Shown: positions 1 to 9,127 of the stretch, one piece after another | Position numbering within the stretch: position 1 is the stretch's first letter | How the letters are laid out: each line of letters begins with the position of its first letter | Assembly (NCBI RefSeq): GCF_019249245.1 | Contig: NZ_JAESDK010000002.1 | Location: 186,001-250,000 of the forward strand | Origin: Alteromonas lipotrueiana | GTDB taxonomy: Bacteria; Pseudomonadota; Gammaproteobacteria; Enterobacterales; Alteromonadaceae | DNA: 64,000 bases | Direction: 5' to 3' | Position numbers and translations under genes: made by a program | Notes under the pieces: generated by a model | Database searches by the model: none | The model's input: the letters and a program-made list of their open reading frames with translations, nothing else | Told to the model about the DNA's origin: nothing

Positions 1-818
1 CTAACGGGGCAGGCAAATCTACCACCATGAAAATGCTGACCGGGTTTCACACGCCTACCCAAGGTGAGGTAAAAGTGAATGGCCGCCGCATGAGTAAAAA
101 TGCCAACCGATTACAGCGCGATATTGGGTATCTTCCGGAAGGGGCACCGGCTTACTCTGATATGACCACCTTCCAGTTCCTGAATTTTATCGCAGATATT
201 CGGGGGCTGGATAAACACGAGAAGCGTGACCGTTTAAAAGAGGTGATAGACCAGGTAGAGCTGCACCAGGTGCTGGATAAAACCGTCGATACGCTGTCAA
301 AAGGCTTCAGGCGCAGGTTGGGGCTGGCTCAGGCGTTAGTCCATAATCCGCAAATTCTTATCTTAGACGAGCCGACGGACGGGCTTGACCCTAACCAAAA
401 ACAACATGTTCGCCAGCTTATAAAGAATTTGTCTAAAGATAAGCTGGTTATTATTTCTACACATATTTTGGAAGAAGTCACCGCGGTGTGTAATCGGGTT
501 ATTATTATTGCCAATGGCGCGATGCGTTTTGACGGAACGCCGGCCGAGCTTCAGCAGCAGTCTAAGTACCACCAGGCAGTAACAATAAAGCTCAGCTATG
601 CCGCTGATATCACCGGTCTGTTAGAAATTGATGGTGTGGCCGATATGGAGGTCGATAAACAAACTGGCGAAGTCACCTTGTTCCCGGAGCCGGGGAAACA
701 TATTCTCGGCCCTATTACAGAGCACGTTCAGCATTACCGGTTACCTATTGACCGGCTACATGTTGATGATGGCCGGTTAGAAGATGTGTTTGCCAACCTG
801 ACTCAAGAGGACGCTTAA
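1..818 (+). CDS. ABC exporter ATP-binding protein, GldA-like (5' end outside the window)
   Basis: Nucleotide-binding subunit of an ABC-2 type exporter that powers the membrane partner encoded next. The reading frame is open from the first bases: the Walker A motif NGAGKST is read from base 3, so the true start lies upstream and the ATG at base 27 is internal. Counting from that ATG, the signature is LSKGF (residues 90-94, a variant of LSGGQ), Walker B is LILDEP (about 111-116) and the H-loop is STHILEE (about 144-150). The stop at 818 is 3 bases before the permease start, which fits one operon with the next three genes. The family resembles GldA, but the transported substrate cannot be read from the sequence. 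Confidence 0.9.
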   Translation, partial: NGAGKSTTMKMLTGFHTPTQGEVKVNGRRMSKNANRLQRDIGYLPEGAPAYSDMTTFQFLNFIADIRGLDKHEKRDRLKEVIDQVELHQVLDKTVDTLSKGFRRRLGLAQALVHNPQILILDEPTDGLDPNQKQHVRQLIKNLSKDKLVIISTHILEEVTAVCNRVIIIANGAMRFDGTPAELQQQSKYHQAVTIKLSYAADITGLLEIDGVADMEVDKQTGEVTLFPEPGKHILGPITEHVQHYRLPIDRLHVDDGRLEDVFANLTQEDA

Positions 819-821
819 CCG

Positions 822-1556
822 ATGAATGCTATTTTTGTTCTTGCTCGTCGCGAGTTTGCTTCGTTTTTTGCCACGCCCATCGCCTATGTATTTATTGCCA
901 TATTTTTGATACTCAGCGGTATTTTTACCTTTTTTATGGGAGATTTGTACGAACGCGGTCAGGCCGACTTGCAACCTTTTTTCTCGTTTCATCCCTGGCT
1001 CTATTTATTTCTGGTACCGGCCATTGCCATGCGCGGCTGGGCCGAAGAAAGGCGTTCGGGCACCATTGAGTTGTTGATGACACTTCCAATTACGGTAACG
1101 CAGGCGGTAATAGGTAAGTTTATTGCAGCGTGGCTGGTGCTGTTGTTGGCGTTGCTTTTAACGTTTCCGGTGTGGCTGACCGTTAATTATTTGGGGCAGC
1201 CCGATAACGGAATAATATTGACAGGATATTTGGGTAGCTGGTTAATGGCGGGCGCCTTTTTAGCCATTAGTTTGTGTATGTCAGCGCTGACAAAAAATCA
1301 GGTCATTGCGTTTGTACTGGCAATAGCACTCTGTTTTTTGTTTGTGGTGGCAGGTTCCGATCTGGTGTTAGACGCCTTTACCTTATGGGCTGATAACAGT
1401 GTGGTCGATACTGTTGCCTCGTTTAGCTTTTTGCAGCGATTCGATGCCCTGTCAAAAGGGGTAATTGCGCTAAATGATGTTGTGTATTTTTTGCTCTCCA
1501 CAGGATTCTGGTTATATGCGTGCCAAATTATCATTGAACAAAAAAAGGCGGCCTGA
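822..1556 (+). CDS. ABC-2 type permease, GldF-like
   Basis: Integral membrane subunit of the exporter, 244 residues with about six hydrophobic segments. The N-terminal FVLARREFASFFATPIAYV stretch and the following RGWAEERRSGTIELLMTLP motif are typical of GldF/ABC-2 permeases that pair with a GldA-type ATPase. It starts at ATG 822, 3 bases after the ATPase stop, and ends 3 bases before the GldG-like gene, so translation is probably coupled. In Bacteroidetes the GldFG pair is linked to gliding motility; in Proteobacteria this operon is widespread and of unknown function, so gliding should not be inferred here. Confidence 0.88.
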   Translation: MNAIFVLARREFASFFATPIAYVFIAIFLILSGIFTFFMGDLYERGQADLQPFFSFHPWLYLFLVPAIAMRGWAEERRSGTIELLMTLPITVTQAVIGKFIAAWLVLLLALLLTFPVWLTVNYLGQPDNGIILTGYLGSWLMAGAFLAISLCMSALTKNQVIAFVLAIALCFLFVVAGSDLVLDAFTLWADNSVVDTVASFSFLQRFDALSKGVIALNDVVYFLLSTGFWLYACQIIIEQKKAA

Positions 1557-1559
1557 ACA

Positions 1560-3404
1560 ATGCGCAAGATAACGACTCTGTTTACTTTATTGCTGGTGGC
1601 TTTGTTATTTATCGCACTGGTTATGATTAACCATAAGGTACTTGATCACGTCAGACTTGATTTAACCGAATCAAAAATTTACACCTTATCAAAAGGCAGT
1701 CGTGAGGTTATCGATGACATTGATGAGCCGGTAACATTGCACTTCTTTTTTTCAGATGATGCGACCAAGGGCATGACCAGCCTGCGTAATTACGCGGCGC
1801 GGGTTGAAAGCGTGTTACGCGAATATGAAAAGGCTGCCAACGGCAAAATCCGGTTAAATATTGTTGACCCTGAGCCATTTTCTGAAGAAGAAGATCGCGC
1901 CACCCAGTTCGGCCTGACCGGCGCGACACTAAACGGCGCCCATGAAACCGTATATTTTGGGCTGGCCGCCACCAATATGCTTGACGATCAGTTTGCGATT
2001 CGCTTTTTCGACCCGCAAAAAGAGTCGTTTCTGGAGTATGAACTAAGTAAGTTGCTGCATCAGCTCAGCAAGGTCGATAAGCCGGTAGTGGCTTTGGTGA
2101 GCGACCTGCCTGTAGCCGGGGGGCAAAACCCTATGTCAGCCCAATTTGACCGCTCTATGGTTTTTTACGAACAACTTACTCAACTATTTAATGTGGTACG
2201 GGTCCCGGCTGCGGCCGAAAGCCTACCGGCGAATACCAGTGTTGTGATGCTGGCTCACCCTAAACAAATGAGTGAGTCTTTGAAGTATGCGGTTGACCAG
2301 TTTGCCATGAAGCGCGGACGGGTTATTGCCTTTGTCGACCCGCATTACGAATCAGACATGTTAGCGATTATGGGCAATGCCGACGCAAACAGTTCTGACA
2401 CCAGTTTATTGCGTGCATGGGGTATTGAGGTAAACGGCGATGAAGTATTACTGGATAGTACTTTGGGGCTTGATATTCGCTCTGAGCAGGGCGACATTAC
2501 GCAGCACCCCGGGTTTATAGGGCTGGGGCATGAACAAATGAACAGTGAAGATGTGATCACTGCAAATTTGGAGTCAATTAATCTGGCTTCGGCAGGCACC
2601 GTTTCATTGTTACCTTCTTCAACGCTGGATATAACGCCATTATTGCAGTCGTCGGCGCAGGGGTATTTATACAATGCCAGTAACTACGCGACCCAAGCGG
2701 GCAGTAGCGCACTGAAACCCGAGACAGGCAGTATCGCAAAAAAATATACTGTTGCCGGCCATGTGAGCGGGACCACTATCTCAGCGTTTTCAAAGGCTAT
2801 TAATACGGCGAGTGAAAGCGACTTCAAAGCCACCACGGATCATCTCAACGTGTTGGTGGTGGCCGATGCTGACATGCTGACTGATCGCTTCTGGGTACAG
2901 CAAAGCCCCTTTTTTGGGGACGTGGTGTTTACTCCCTTTGCCAATAACGGCGATTTTGTTATCAACGCCATTGAAAACTTAGCGGGGGGCAATGCACTTA
3001 TCAGTATTCGCGGCCGGGGGCAAAGCAGCCGGCCATTTACCCGGGTCGAAGCCTTACAAAATACAGCGCAACAGCGTTTTACTGAGCACGAACAAAAGCT
3101 TCAGGATGAACTGGCTGTCACCGAGGCTAAGTTGGCACAATTACAAAGCCAGCAAGGCCGAAGTAGCTCGGTTATGTATACCGACGAGCAGCAAAGTACG
3201 GTAGACCAGTTTGTTGAAAAACGCGTTGCCATTCGCAAACAGCTACGCGAAGTACGTTATGAGCTGGACCGGGATATCGACCAGTTGGGCGGCTGGATTA
3301 AGTTCATCAATATTGCTCTGGCGCCCTTAGTGCTGATATTTTTTCTTTATTTGCTGGCATGTGCATTACGACTGCGCCCCGGTAAAGCGTATCTAAAAGG
3401 CTAG
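1560..3404 (+). CDS. GldG family auxiliary protein of the ABC exporter
   Basis: Protein of 614 residues with one N-terminal membrane anchor (about residues 7-24), a long periplasmic portion and a second hydrophobic segment near the C terminus (about 580-605). This is the architecture of the GldG/ABC-type auxiliary family. The N-terminal region contains the family pattern of LDLTESKIYTLSKGSREV followed by a domain beginning PVTLHFFFSDD. A charged, probably coiled-coil stretch (about 500-575) precedes the last membrane segment. It sits between the permease and the DUF4340 gene with gaps of 3 bases on each side. Probable role: periplasmic partner of the GldA/GldF pair. The substrate is unknown. 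Confidence 0.85.
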   Translation: MRKITTLFTLLLVALLFIALVMINHKVLDHVRLDLTESKIYTLSKGSREVIDDIDEPVTLHFFFSDDATKGMTSLRNYAARVESVLREYEKAANGKIRLNIVDPEPFSEEEDRATQFGLTGATLNGAHETVYFGLAATNMLDDQFAIRFFDPQKESFLEYELSKLLHQLSKVDKPVVALVSDLPVAGGQNPMSAQFDRSMVFYEQLTQLFNVVRVPAAAESLPANTSVVMLAHPKQMSESLKYAVDQFAMKRGRVIAFVDPHYESDMLAIMGNADANSSDTSLLRAWGIEVNGDEVLLDSTLGLDIRSEQGDITQHPGFIGLGHEQMNSEDVITANLESINLASAGTVSLLPSSTLDITPLLQSSAQGYLYNASNYATQAGSSALKPETGSIAKKYTVAGHVSGTTISAFSKAINTASESDFKATTDHLNVLVVADADMLTDRFWVQQSPFFGDVVFTPFANNGDFVINAIENLAGGNALISIRGRGQSSRPFTRVEALQNTAQQRFTEHEQKLQDELAVTEAKLAQLQSQQGRSSSVMYTDEQQSTVDQFVEKRVAIRKQLREVRYELDRDIDQLGGWIKFINIALAPLVLIFFLYLLACALRLRPGKAYLKG

Positions 3405-3407
3405 GCG

Positions 3408-4406
3408 ATGAATATTAGAGTAGTACTACTAAGTATAGCCGTTGTGGTTGCAGGTGGTGTGGCCTGGTATCTCAATTCTGCCAACGAGCAGGGGGTTAGA
3501 AGTAAGTCGCAGCCGTTGTTTAAGAAATTTGCTAGCGAAGCAGGCCAGCTAGATAGCATTCTGATCGAAAATCAAAACGGAGAGGTGTTTAAAGCTCAAC
3601 GAAATAAAAACCAGTGGCTGGCAACACATTTGGATCAGGAACAAAGTTTTCCGGTAAATAAGCAGCGTATGACCACGATGATAAATCGTGTATTAAAAGC
3701 CAATGTGATAGAACAAAAAACCAGTAAAGCTGAATACTACCCTCGGCTAGGAGTAGCCGGTATTACCGATGATTCGCATAGCTCTGCCCGATTAACCCTA
3801 ACAAGCAAAGAACAAAGCAGACAGGTAATTATTGGTAAGATGGCGCAAAGCCGACACGGTACGTTTGTAAGAAGGCCTGATGACAAAGCCAGTCTGCTTA
3901 TTAACGAGCGGGTGCTTATGCCTGAGTCTGAAACCGATTGGCTTGCCCAGAAGGTATTGCCTTTTGATGCTTCTGAGCTACTCAGTATTCGTTTTACCCA
4001 GAACAACACTACCTCGTTACTGTTAATGCGTCCTGAGCAGAATGCCAAGTGGGAAGTGGTTCAGGTTGATAACCGACGCATTGAGGTAGAGCCGCAAGGG
4101 CTGGCATATCCCGGAGTCATCGAACAAGCAGTGCAAGATATTACCGACTTTCGATTTCTGGGGGTATCGGCGTATTTCCCAGAGCAGTGGCAACAACAAG
4201 AACCGGTGGGTCAGGTTACTTTTACGCTGGCTGACCAACAGCAGATTACCGCTTATCTGGTGCAAACCAATGAGCTTAATCAGTATCAGGTTTGGTTTGA
4301 CGATCAAAACACCTCACCCTGGTTATCGGGCTGGGTGTTTGAAGTGTCAGGATATCAGGGCCGCGCATTAATGCTGACCCTGGATGATTTAACCAAGTCT
4401 GGATAA
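3408..4406 (+). CDS. DUF4340 domain protein, last gene of the Gld-type ABC operon
   Basis: Protein of 332 residues with one N-terminal membrane anchor (residues 4-22, hydrophobic and ending AWYLNS) and a soluble, presumably periplasmic remainder. The repeated pattern of beta strands with motifs such as LDSILIENQNGE and DASELLSIRFTQ fits DUF4340, which usually follows GldG-like genes. It starts 3 bases after the GldG-like stop. The gene ends 26 bases before the convergent DUF1415 gene. No catalytic motif is visible; a structural or scaffolding role in the exporter is only an inference. Confidence 0.8.
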   Translation: MNIRVVLLSIAVVVAGGVAWYLNSANEQGVRSKSQPLFKKFASEAGQLDSILIENQNGEVFKAQRNKNQWLATHLDQEQSFPVNKQRMTTMINRVLKANVIEQKTSKAEYYPRLGVAGITDDSHSSARLTLTSKEQSRQVIIGKMAQSRHGTFVRRPDDKASLLINERVLMPESETDWLAQKVLPFDASELLSIRFTQNNTTSLLLMRPEQNAKWEVVQVDNRRIEVEPQGLAYPGVIEQAVQDITDFRFLGVSAYFPEQWQQQEPVGQVTFTLADQQQITAYLVQTNELNQYQVWFDDQNTSPWLSGWVFEVSGYQGRALMLTLDDLTKSG

Positions 4407-4432
4407 TTTAGTTAAAATAACCAGCGCTGCAA

Positions 4433-4990
4433 TCAACGTGTTCTACACTGCTTTAAAAGATTTTCAAAATGACCACAACCCTGCTTGTCGGTTTCTGCCA
4501 TGTTATTTTCAAAGATACTATGGGGGTCGGCGTAATCGTCCATAACCCGGGTAATATCGGCCTCTCTTAAAATATGTAAAACCGGGTAGGGCGAGCGGTT
4601 CGTATAATTAGAAGGCGCATTAGCCGCCTCGCCTTCAAACTGATATTGAGGATGAAAACTGGCCAGCTGGTAAATACCTTCATAGTTCCATTGCTCTAAC
4701 ATAACCTGCGCTAACTCCAATATATCAAGATAGCGTTCAAACTGCTTGAGCGCAGGTGTAATCAGCAGGGTCGTAGAGATAGCATCGTTAGCATCTAACC
4801 GTTGGCACTCTTGATACAGCTCCAGCATAAGGTCATCAGGTTTATAAGACTGACTGACCACATAGTGAATGGTTTCGGGGGTGCGCACAAAGCGTGCAAA
4901 CGGACAAAAGTTGTGTCCGATAACCACCCGGTCAATCCATTCTCGGGTCGCTGTGATTAGCGCCTCAGGGTTGATTGACGATGTGTTCAC
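4433..4990 (-). CDS. DUF1415 family protein
   Basis: Soluble protein of 185 residues. The opening region with [17 protein letters not shown] and the central [11 protein letters not shown] block are the recognisable hallmarks of DUF1415, a conserved family of unknown function in gamma- and betaproteobacteria. The conserved CPF motif near residue 29 and a CGH near the C terminus may be metal or redox sites, but that is inference. Its ATG overlaps the folD stop by 4 bases (4987-4990), so it is almost certainly translated together with folD. No signal peptide or membrane segment is seen. Confidence 0.85.
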   Translation of the reverse strand: MNTSSINPEALITATREWIDRVVIGHNFCPFARFVRTPETIHYVVSQSYKPDDLMLELYQECQRLDANDAISTTLLITPALKQFERYLDILELAQVMLEQWNYEGIYQLASFHPQYQFEGEAANAPSNYTNRSPYPVLHILREADITRVMDDYADPHSIFENNMAETDKQGCGHFENLLKQCRTR

Positions 4991-5841
4991 GAATGGTACT
5001 TCACGTAGGCTTCAAGGGTATTTTCAATTAAACTGGCTACCGTTAATGGGCCTACTCCGCCAGGTACCGGGGTGATCCATCCTGCCCGCTCTTTGGCCTT
5101 TTCAAAGTCGATATCGCCCACTAATGAGCCATCTGCCATACGATTAATTCCCACATCGATAACAATCGCGTTAGGCTTAATCCAGTCCCCGGGTATAAAA
5201 TTAGATTTACCTACCGCGACAACCAGCAAGTCAGCGCGGCTAACGTGATCTTTTAATCCTTTGGTGAATTTATGACACGTAGTGACGGTACAGCCTGCCA
5301 GAAGCAGCTCCAAACTCATTGGCCGTCCCACAATATTAGAAGCACCTACAATAACAGCATCTAAGCCTTTTACCGGGCGCTTAGTCGACTCAATCATAGT
5401 CATAATGCCCTTCGGCGTGCACGGTCGCAGCGCTGGGATACGCTGGGCCAGGCGACCAATATTGTACGGGTGAAAACCGTCAACATCTTTGTGAGGGTCG
5501 ATTCGCTCTAACACTTCTTCTGCGTTTAAACCCGCAGGTAACGGTAACTGCACTAAAATGCCATCTATTTCACCGTCTTCGTTTAATTCGTCGACCAAAG
5601 ATAACAAAGCACTTTGGTCGGTGTCAGCGGGCAAATCGTACGAGCGAGAAACAAACCCCACTTCTTCGCAGGCCTTTCTTTTATTGGACACATAAACTTG
5701 TGAAGCGGAATCGCTGCCAACCAAAACTACCGCGAGTCCGGGTGCGCGTTTACCTGAAGACTTAAGAGACTCCACATAAGAGGCCACATGTTGACGAACT
5801 TGTTTGGCAATTAATTTGCCATCAATAAGGTGCGCAGTCAT
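4987..5841 (-). CDS. folD: Bifunctional methylenetetrahydrofolate dehydrogenase / methenyltetrahydrofolate cyclohydrolase
   Basis: FolD interconverts 5,10-methylene-, 5,10-methenyl- and 10-formyl-tetrahydrofolate in the cytosol, feeding purine and formyl-methionine synthesis. The protein has 284 residues, normal for the family. It shows the N-terminal [19 protein letters not shown] block with the catalytic Lys region, the [10 protein letters not shown] motif, the [13 protein letters not shown] motif, and the Rossmann part with [12 protein letters not shown]. The C-terminal [12 protein letters not shown] signature is intact. It is first in a two-gene minus-strand unit with the DUF1415 gene. 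GlyA, the main one-carbon donor enzyme, is encoded 55 kb away in this window. Confidence 0.97.
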   Translation of the reverse strand: MTAHLIDGKLIAKQVRQHVASYVESLKSSGKRAPGLAVVLVGSDSASQVYVSNKRKACEEVGFVSRSYDLPADTDQSALLSLVDELNEDGEIDGILVQLPLPAGLNAEEVLERIDPHKDVDGFHPYNIGRLAQRIPALRPCTPKGIMTMIESTKRPVKGLDAVIVGASNIVGRPMSLELLLAGCTVTTCHKFTKGLKDHVSRADLLVVAVGKSNFIPGDWIKPNAIVIDVGINRMADGSLVGDIDFEKAKERAGWITPVPGGVGPLTVASLIENTLEAYVKYHS

Positions 5842-6184
5842 AACTAAGGAAACTCTTTATAGATGAAAAAAACGTCGGCTATATTGTTCCATAAAACCCT
5901 ATCAGCCTGCCAGTGCTTCATTGTCAGACACATTACCGTAAAAAAGTTTTAATAAGCAGCAAAATAATTATGGGTGTTATGGCTTATCGCTAAAATGAAA
6001 AACGGCAGTAAAAAAACTTAAAATAGCGCAAGAAAACACCAGAATGTATAAAATTAAAACGCAATTGCATGGTTTGTGAACGGTTGATGTTTTTCTTTCA
6101 AAAAGTGTTTGACGGGGTAGGGGCAAGTCAGTAATATGCGCTTCCCGTAACGACGAGGAAGAAAAACGCGTTGTTACACAGGTT
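5842..6184. other. Non-coding stretch between folD and the tRNA cluster
   Basis: No convincing protein-coding gene lies here. It must hold the folD promoter on the minus strand and holds the tRNA promoter on the plus strand (6109-6137). The middle part is AT-rich without a recognisable structure. Confidence 0.6.
6109..6137 (+). promoter_or_regulatory. Probable sigma-70 promoter of the tRNA operon
   Basis: A -35 box TTGACG at 6109-6114 is followed, after exactly 17 bases, by a -10-like TAATAT at 6132-6137. The next bases, GCGCTTCCCG, form a GC-rich discriminator of the kind found at stringently controlled stable-RNA promoters. The first tRNA starts 47 bases downstream of the -10 box, so a short 5' leader would be trimmed. 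Confidence 0.55.
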
Positions 6185-6261
6185 CGGTGAGTGGCGCAGT
6201 TTGGTAGCGCACTTGGTTTGGGTCCAAGGGGTCGCAGGTTCAAATCCTGTCTCACCGACCA
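6185..6261 (+). tRNA. tRNA-Pro (anticodon TGG), first copy
   Basis: Complete 77-base cloverleaf with an encoded CCA end. The acceptor arm opens CGGTGAG and closes with CTCACCG. The anticodon arm is CTTGG-loop-CCAAG with TGG as anticodon, and the T arm contains GGTTCAAATCC. It is the first gene of a five-tRNA cluster and is identical to the last one (6672-6748). Confidence 0.97.
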
Positions 6262-6285
6262 TTTTTGCTAGCGAAGATTCGCCAG

Positions 6286-6362
<77 letters not shown>

Positions 6363-6407
6363 TCTATTGCGGGTCAGGTAGTTAAGCAAGAAAAGTTAAA
6401 TTTTTCA

Positions 6408-6436
6408 CTGACATAGAGAAAAATTTGATGTAAACT
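6408..6436 (+). promoter_or_regulatory. Possible internal promoter in the tRNA cluster
   Basis: CTGACA at 6408-6413 and TAAACT at 6431-6436 are separated by 17 bases, in the 113-base gap between tRNA-Arg and tRNA-His. The match is five of six and four of six to the sigma-70 consensus. It could give extra transcription of the His-Leu-Pro part. This is weak, sequence-only evidence. Confidence 0.35.
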
Positions 6437-6475
6437 TGCTAAGCCGCTTTCGATAGTGAAAAAAGCAACATCAGT

Positions 6476-6552
6476 GGTGGGCGTAGCTCAGTTGGTAGAG
6501 CCCCGGATTGTGATTCCGGTTGTCGTGGGTTCAAGTCCCATCGTCCACCCCA
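6476..6552 (+). tRNA. tRNA-His (anticodon GTG)
   Basis: Complete 77-base tRNA with encoded CCA. It carries the extra G at position -1 (6476) facing C73 (6549), the identity element for histidyl-tRNA synthetase. The anticodon loop TTGTGAT gives GTG. The TAGCTCAGTTGGTAGAG D arm and the GTGGGTTCAAGTCCCA T arm are standard. Confidence 0.97.
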
Positions 6553-6559
6553 CTTTTTT

Positions 6560-6644
6560 GCGGGAGTGGTGGAATTGGTAGACACGCTGGATTTAGGTTC
6601 CAGTGCTTCACGGCGTGAGAGTTCAAGTCTCTCCTTCCGCACCA
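6560..6644 (+). tRNA. tRNA-Leu (anticodon TAG)
   Basis: An 85-base class II tRNA with a long variable arm and encoded CCA. The acceptor stem is GCGGGAG with CTTCCGC (one G-T pair). The anticodon loop TTTAGGT gives TAG, reading CTA and related codons. It starts only 7 bases after tRNA-His. Confidence 0.97.
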
Positions 6645-6671
6645 TATCTAAGATATTCAAAAAGCATCGTT

Positions 6672-6748
6672 CGGTGAGTGGCGCAGTTTGGTAGCGCACT
6701 TGGTTTGGGTCCAAGGGGTCGCAGGTTCAAATCCTGTCTCACCGACCA
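6672..6748 (+). tRNA. tRNA-Pro (anticodon TGG), second copy
   Basis: Identical over all 77 bases to the tRNA-Pro at 6185-6261, with a few extra identical flanking bases (81 in all). It is the last tRNA of the cluster. No intrinsic terminator is obvious directly after it; the following 280 bases up to tig contain no gene. Confidence 0.97.
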
Positions 6749-6850
6749 TCTTTGCACAGTTCATTTCTCAAAATATCCTTTTTTCTTTTCTTGTGCTGCA
6801 GCTTTTGTGGATAAACTCTTCAATAATGCGCAATTGTTCCTGTTTGCCTC

Positions 6851-6879
6851 TCGACTCTCAAATGCTGTAGCTGTATACT
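6851..6879 (+). promoter_or_regulatory. Candidate promoter upstream of tig
   Basis: TCGACT at 6851-6856 and TATACT at 6874-6879 are separated by 17 bases. The -10 box is a good match and is preceded by TG (weakly extended). It would give a leader of about 140 bases for the trigger-factor mRNA. It is the best promoter-like sequence I see between the tRNA cluster and tig. Confidence 0.35.
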
Positions 6880-7029
6880 ACGGCGTCTTTTTTTAACCAA
6901 TGTGTTTAATCAGCGGTTTAAAATAATCGTTAGTCAACGACCTCTAAATCCTAGGGCAACACTTTGCTTTGGTGAGGGGGCGGGGGCATGAAAACAACAC
7001 GTCACCAGACGTCAAGTTGAGGTAACATA

Positions 7030-8334
7030 ATGCAAGTTTCAGTCGAGACGACCCAAGGTTTAGAACGCCGTCTTACGATCACAGTGCCAGCCGATTCTAT
7101 CGATTCTGCTGTAAAATCACGTCTTCAGCAATTAGCGAAAACTCAGCGTATCAATGGTTTTCGTCAAGGCAAGGTACCAGTAAGTGTGATTCAAAAGCGC
7201 TATGGTCAAGCGGTTCGTCAGGAAGTGGCTGGCGATGTCATGCAGCAGAACTTCTATCAGGCGGTAATGCAGGAAGAAATTACCCCTGCCGGAATGCCAA
7301 AATTTGAACTGACTAAGGATCAGCAAGGTCAGGATCTGGAATTCGTAGCTTCATTTGAAGTTTATCCAGAAGTTAAGGTTCAGGGCGTTGACGAAATCGA
7401 AATTGATCAACCTAAGGTTGAAATCAAGGACGAAGACCTCGATAACATGATGGAAACGCTTCAAAAGCAACACGCAAACTGGGTAGAAGTTGAACGTGAA
7501 GCAGCTGAAGAAGACCGAGTGGTTATTGACTTTGTTGGCAAGATTGATGGTGAAGAGTTTGATGGCGGAAAAGCCGAAGACTTTACATTAGAACTTGGCA
7601 AAGGGCGTATGATTCCGGGTTTTGAAAAGCCATTAGTTGGCGCCAAGGCTGGTCAGGATGTTACTGTTGAAGTAACCTTTCCAGAAGATTATCACGCTGA
7701 AGCCTTAAAAGGTAAAGATGCTGTATTTGACGTTCACGTGAAAAAAGTGGAAGGTCAGGAATTACCAGAAGTAAACGAAGAATTTGCTAAACTGTTTGGT
7801 ATTGAAGAAGGCGGCATCGACGCACTTAAAGACGAAGTGCGTAAAAATATGCAGCGCGAACTAGACCAAACGCTTAAAGCAAAAGTAAAAGAAGATGTTA
7901 TTGCTAAGTTGCTTGAAAAGAATGAACTAGATGTGCCTCAGGCACTCGTAGATCAGGAAATCGAAGCATTGCGCGAACAGGCAAAGCAGCGTTTCAGCCA
8001 ACAAGGCGGTGGCCAGAATATGCCAGAACTGCCTGCTGAATTGTTTACTGACAATGCCAAGCGTCGCGTTTCAATTGGTCTGTTGCTGGGTGAAATCATC
8101 AAGCAAAACGAATTGCAGGCTGATGAGAGCAAAGTTGATGCATTGATCGAGACTTCAGCGTCGGCTTATGAAGATCCGCAAGAAGTGATCGAGTATTACA
8201 AAAATAATGAAGAACTGATGCAGCAAATGAAAAATGTGGCATTAGAAGAGCAGGCCATTGAATGGGTATTGGATAACGCCAAAACTCAGGAAGTGACCAA
8301 AGATTTTGATGAGGTTATGAACAAACAAGCTTAA
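7030..8334 (+). CDS. tig: Trigger factor, ribosome-associated chaperone and peptidyl-prolyl isomerase
   Basis: Trigger factor meets nascent chains at the ribosomal exit tunnel. The protein has 434 residues, standard for the family. The ribosome-binding signature GFRQGKVP lies near residues 44-51. The FKBP-type isomerase domain is in the middle (from about 155, with [19 protein letters not shown]), and the long helical C-terminal chaperone arms follow, rich in Glu, Lys and Gln. ATG 7030 is preceded by GAGGTAAC, a good ribosome-binding site. It heads the classic tig-clpP-clpX-lon gene order and is followed by its own terminator. Confidence 0.98.
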   Translation: MQVSVETTQGLERRLTITVPADSIDSAVKSRLQQLAKTQRINGFRQGKVPVSVIQKRYGQAVRQEVAGDVMQQNFYQAVMQEEITPAGMPKFELTKDQQGQDLEFVASFEVYPEVKVQGVDEIEIDQPKVEIKDEDLDNMMETLQKQHANWVEVEREAAEEDRVVIDFVGKIDGEEFDGGKAEDFTLELGKGRMIPGFEKPLVGAKAGQDVTVEVTFPEDYHAEALKGKDAVFDVHVKKVEGQELPEVNEEFAKLFGIEEGGIDALKDEVRKNMQRELDQTLKAKVKEDVIAKLLEKNELDVPQALVDQEIEALREQAKQRFSQQGGGQNMPELPAELFTDNAKRRVSIGLLLGEIIKQNELQADESKVDALIETSASAYEDPQEVIEYYKNNEELMQQMKNVALEEQAIEWVLDNAKTQEVTKDFDEVMNKQA

Positions 8335-8348
8335 TTTTAACCGCTTGT

Positions 8349-8378
8349 TTGACTTAACCTGTCAGCAACTGCTTAAAT
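8349..8378 (+). promoter_or_regulatory. Probable clpP promoter overlapping the tig terminator
   Basis: TTGACT (8349-8354) and TTAAAT (8373-8378) are separated by 18 bases. The predicted start of transcription, about 7 bases downstream of the -10 box, falls in the loop of the tig terminator hairpin (8385-8390). A transcript started here would contain only the 3' arm and could not form the terminator. Confidence 0.4.
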
Positions 8379-8408
8379 GCTCGGAGCCTTCCGAGCATTT
8401 TTGTTTTT
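8375..8408 (+). terminator. Intrinsic terminator of tig
   Basis: Perfect 10-base-pair stem (8375-8384 with 8391-8400), six-base loop AGCCTT, followed by a T-rich run TTTTGTTTTT. It ends only 23 bases before the clpP start codon. Confidence 0.9.
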
Positions 8409-8431
8409 AACGCTAACGAATCAAGGTAGAT

Positions 8432-9058
8432 ATGATTAACCCATTAGAGCCGCAAAATGCACTGGTACCTATGGTTGTCGAACAGACAGCTAAGGGTGAA
8501 CGTTCTTACGACATTTACTCACGTTTATTAAAAGAAAACGTCATTTTCTTAGTTGGTCAGGTTGAAGATCATATGGCTAACCTGATTGTGGCCCAGATGC
8601 TGTTTTTGGAAGCAGAAAATCCAGAAAAAGACATTTACCTGTACATCAATTCGCCAGGCGGTTCGGTTACAGCAGGTATGGCTATCTACGATACCATGAA
8701 CTTTATTAAGCCTGACGTGAGCACGGTCTGTGTAGGCCAGGCTGCTAGCATGGGTGCTTTCCTGCTATCAGGTGGTACTAAAGGTAAACGCTATTGTTTG
8801 CCTAATTCTCGTGTCATGATCCATCAGCCGCTAGGTGGCTTCCAGGGTCAGGCGTCAGATTTTGAAATTCATGCAAAAGAAATTCTGTCTATTAAAGAAA
8901 AGTTGAATCGTTTGATGGCACAGCACACAGGTCAGGATTATGAGAAAGTTGCTCATGATACCGATCGTGACAATTTCTTAAGTGCAACCGAAGCCAAAGA
9001 GTACGGTCTAATCGATCAAGTACTGACAAATCGATCTGACGCGGCCGCGACGAAGTAG
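8432..9058 (+). CDS. clpP: ATP-dependent Clp protease proteolytic subunit
   Basis: ClpP is the tetradecameric serine peptidase that degrades proteins unfolded by ClpX or ClpA. It has 208 residues. The catalytic Ser sits in GQAASMGAF (about residue 106) and the catalytic His in MIHQPLGG (about 131). The [12 protein letters not shown] motif that forms the oxyanion region is intact. The start ATG 8432 is preceded by AAGGTAG. The gene lies between tig and clpX in the usual order, with the tig terminator immediately upstream and a probable promoter overlapping it. Confidence 0.98.
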   Translation: MINPLEPQNALVPMVVEQTAKGERSYDIYSRLLKENVIFLVGQVEDHMANLIVAQMLFLEAENPEKDIYLYINSPGGSVTAGMAIYDTMNFIKPDVSTVCVGQAASMGAFLLSGGTKGKRYCLPNSRVMIHQPLGGFQGQASDFEIHAKEILSIKEKLNRLMAQHTGQDYEKVAHDTDRDNFLSATEAKEYGLIDQVLTNRSDAAATK

Positions 9059-9127
9059 TATAGTTATAAAGACAGTCCGGACATCCTGTATTGAATTTGG
9101 GTCCGGCTAAGGCAGAGGCATTACGCA

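Noticed and set aside
6439-6714. Minus-strand frame with GGRWDLNPRQPESQSGALPTELRPP
   Set aside because: This is the antisense translation of tRNA-His and tRNA-Leu, not a protein.
9066-9105. Repeated GTCCGG elements between clpP and clpX as an operator
   Set aside because: The GTCCGGAC palindrome is short and the second copy is incomplete; chance is a sufficient explanation.
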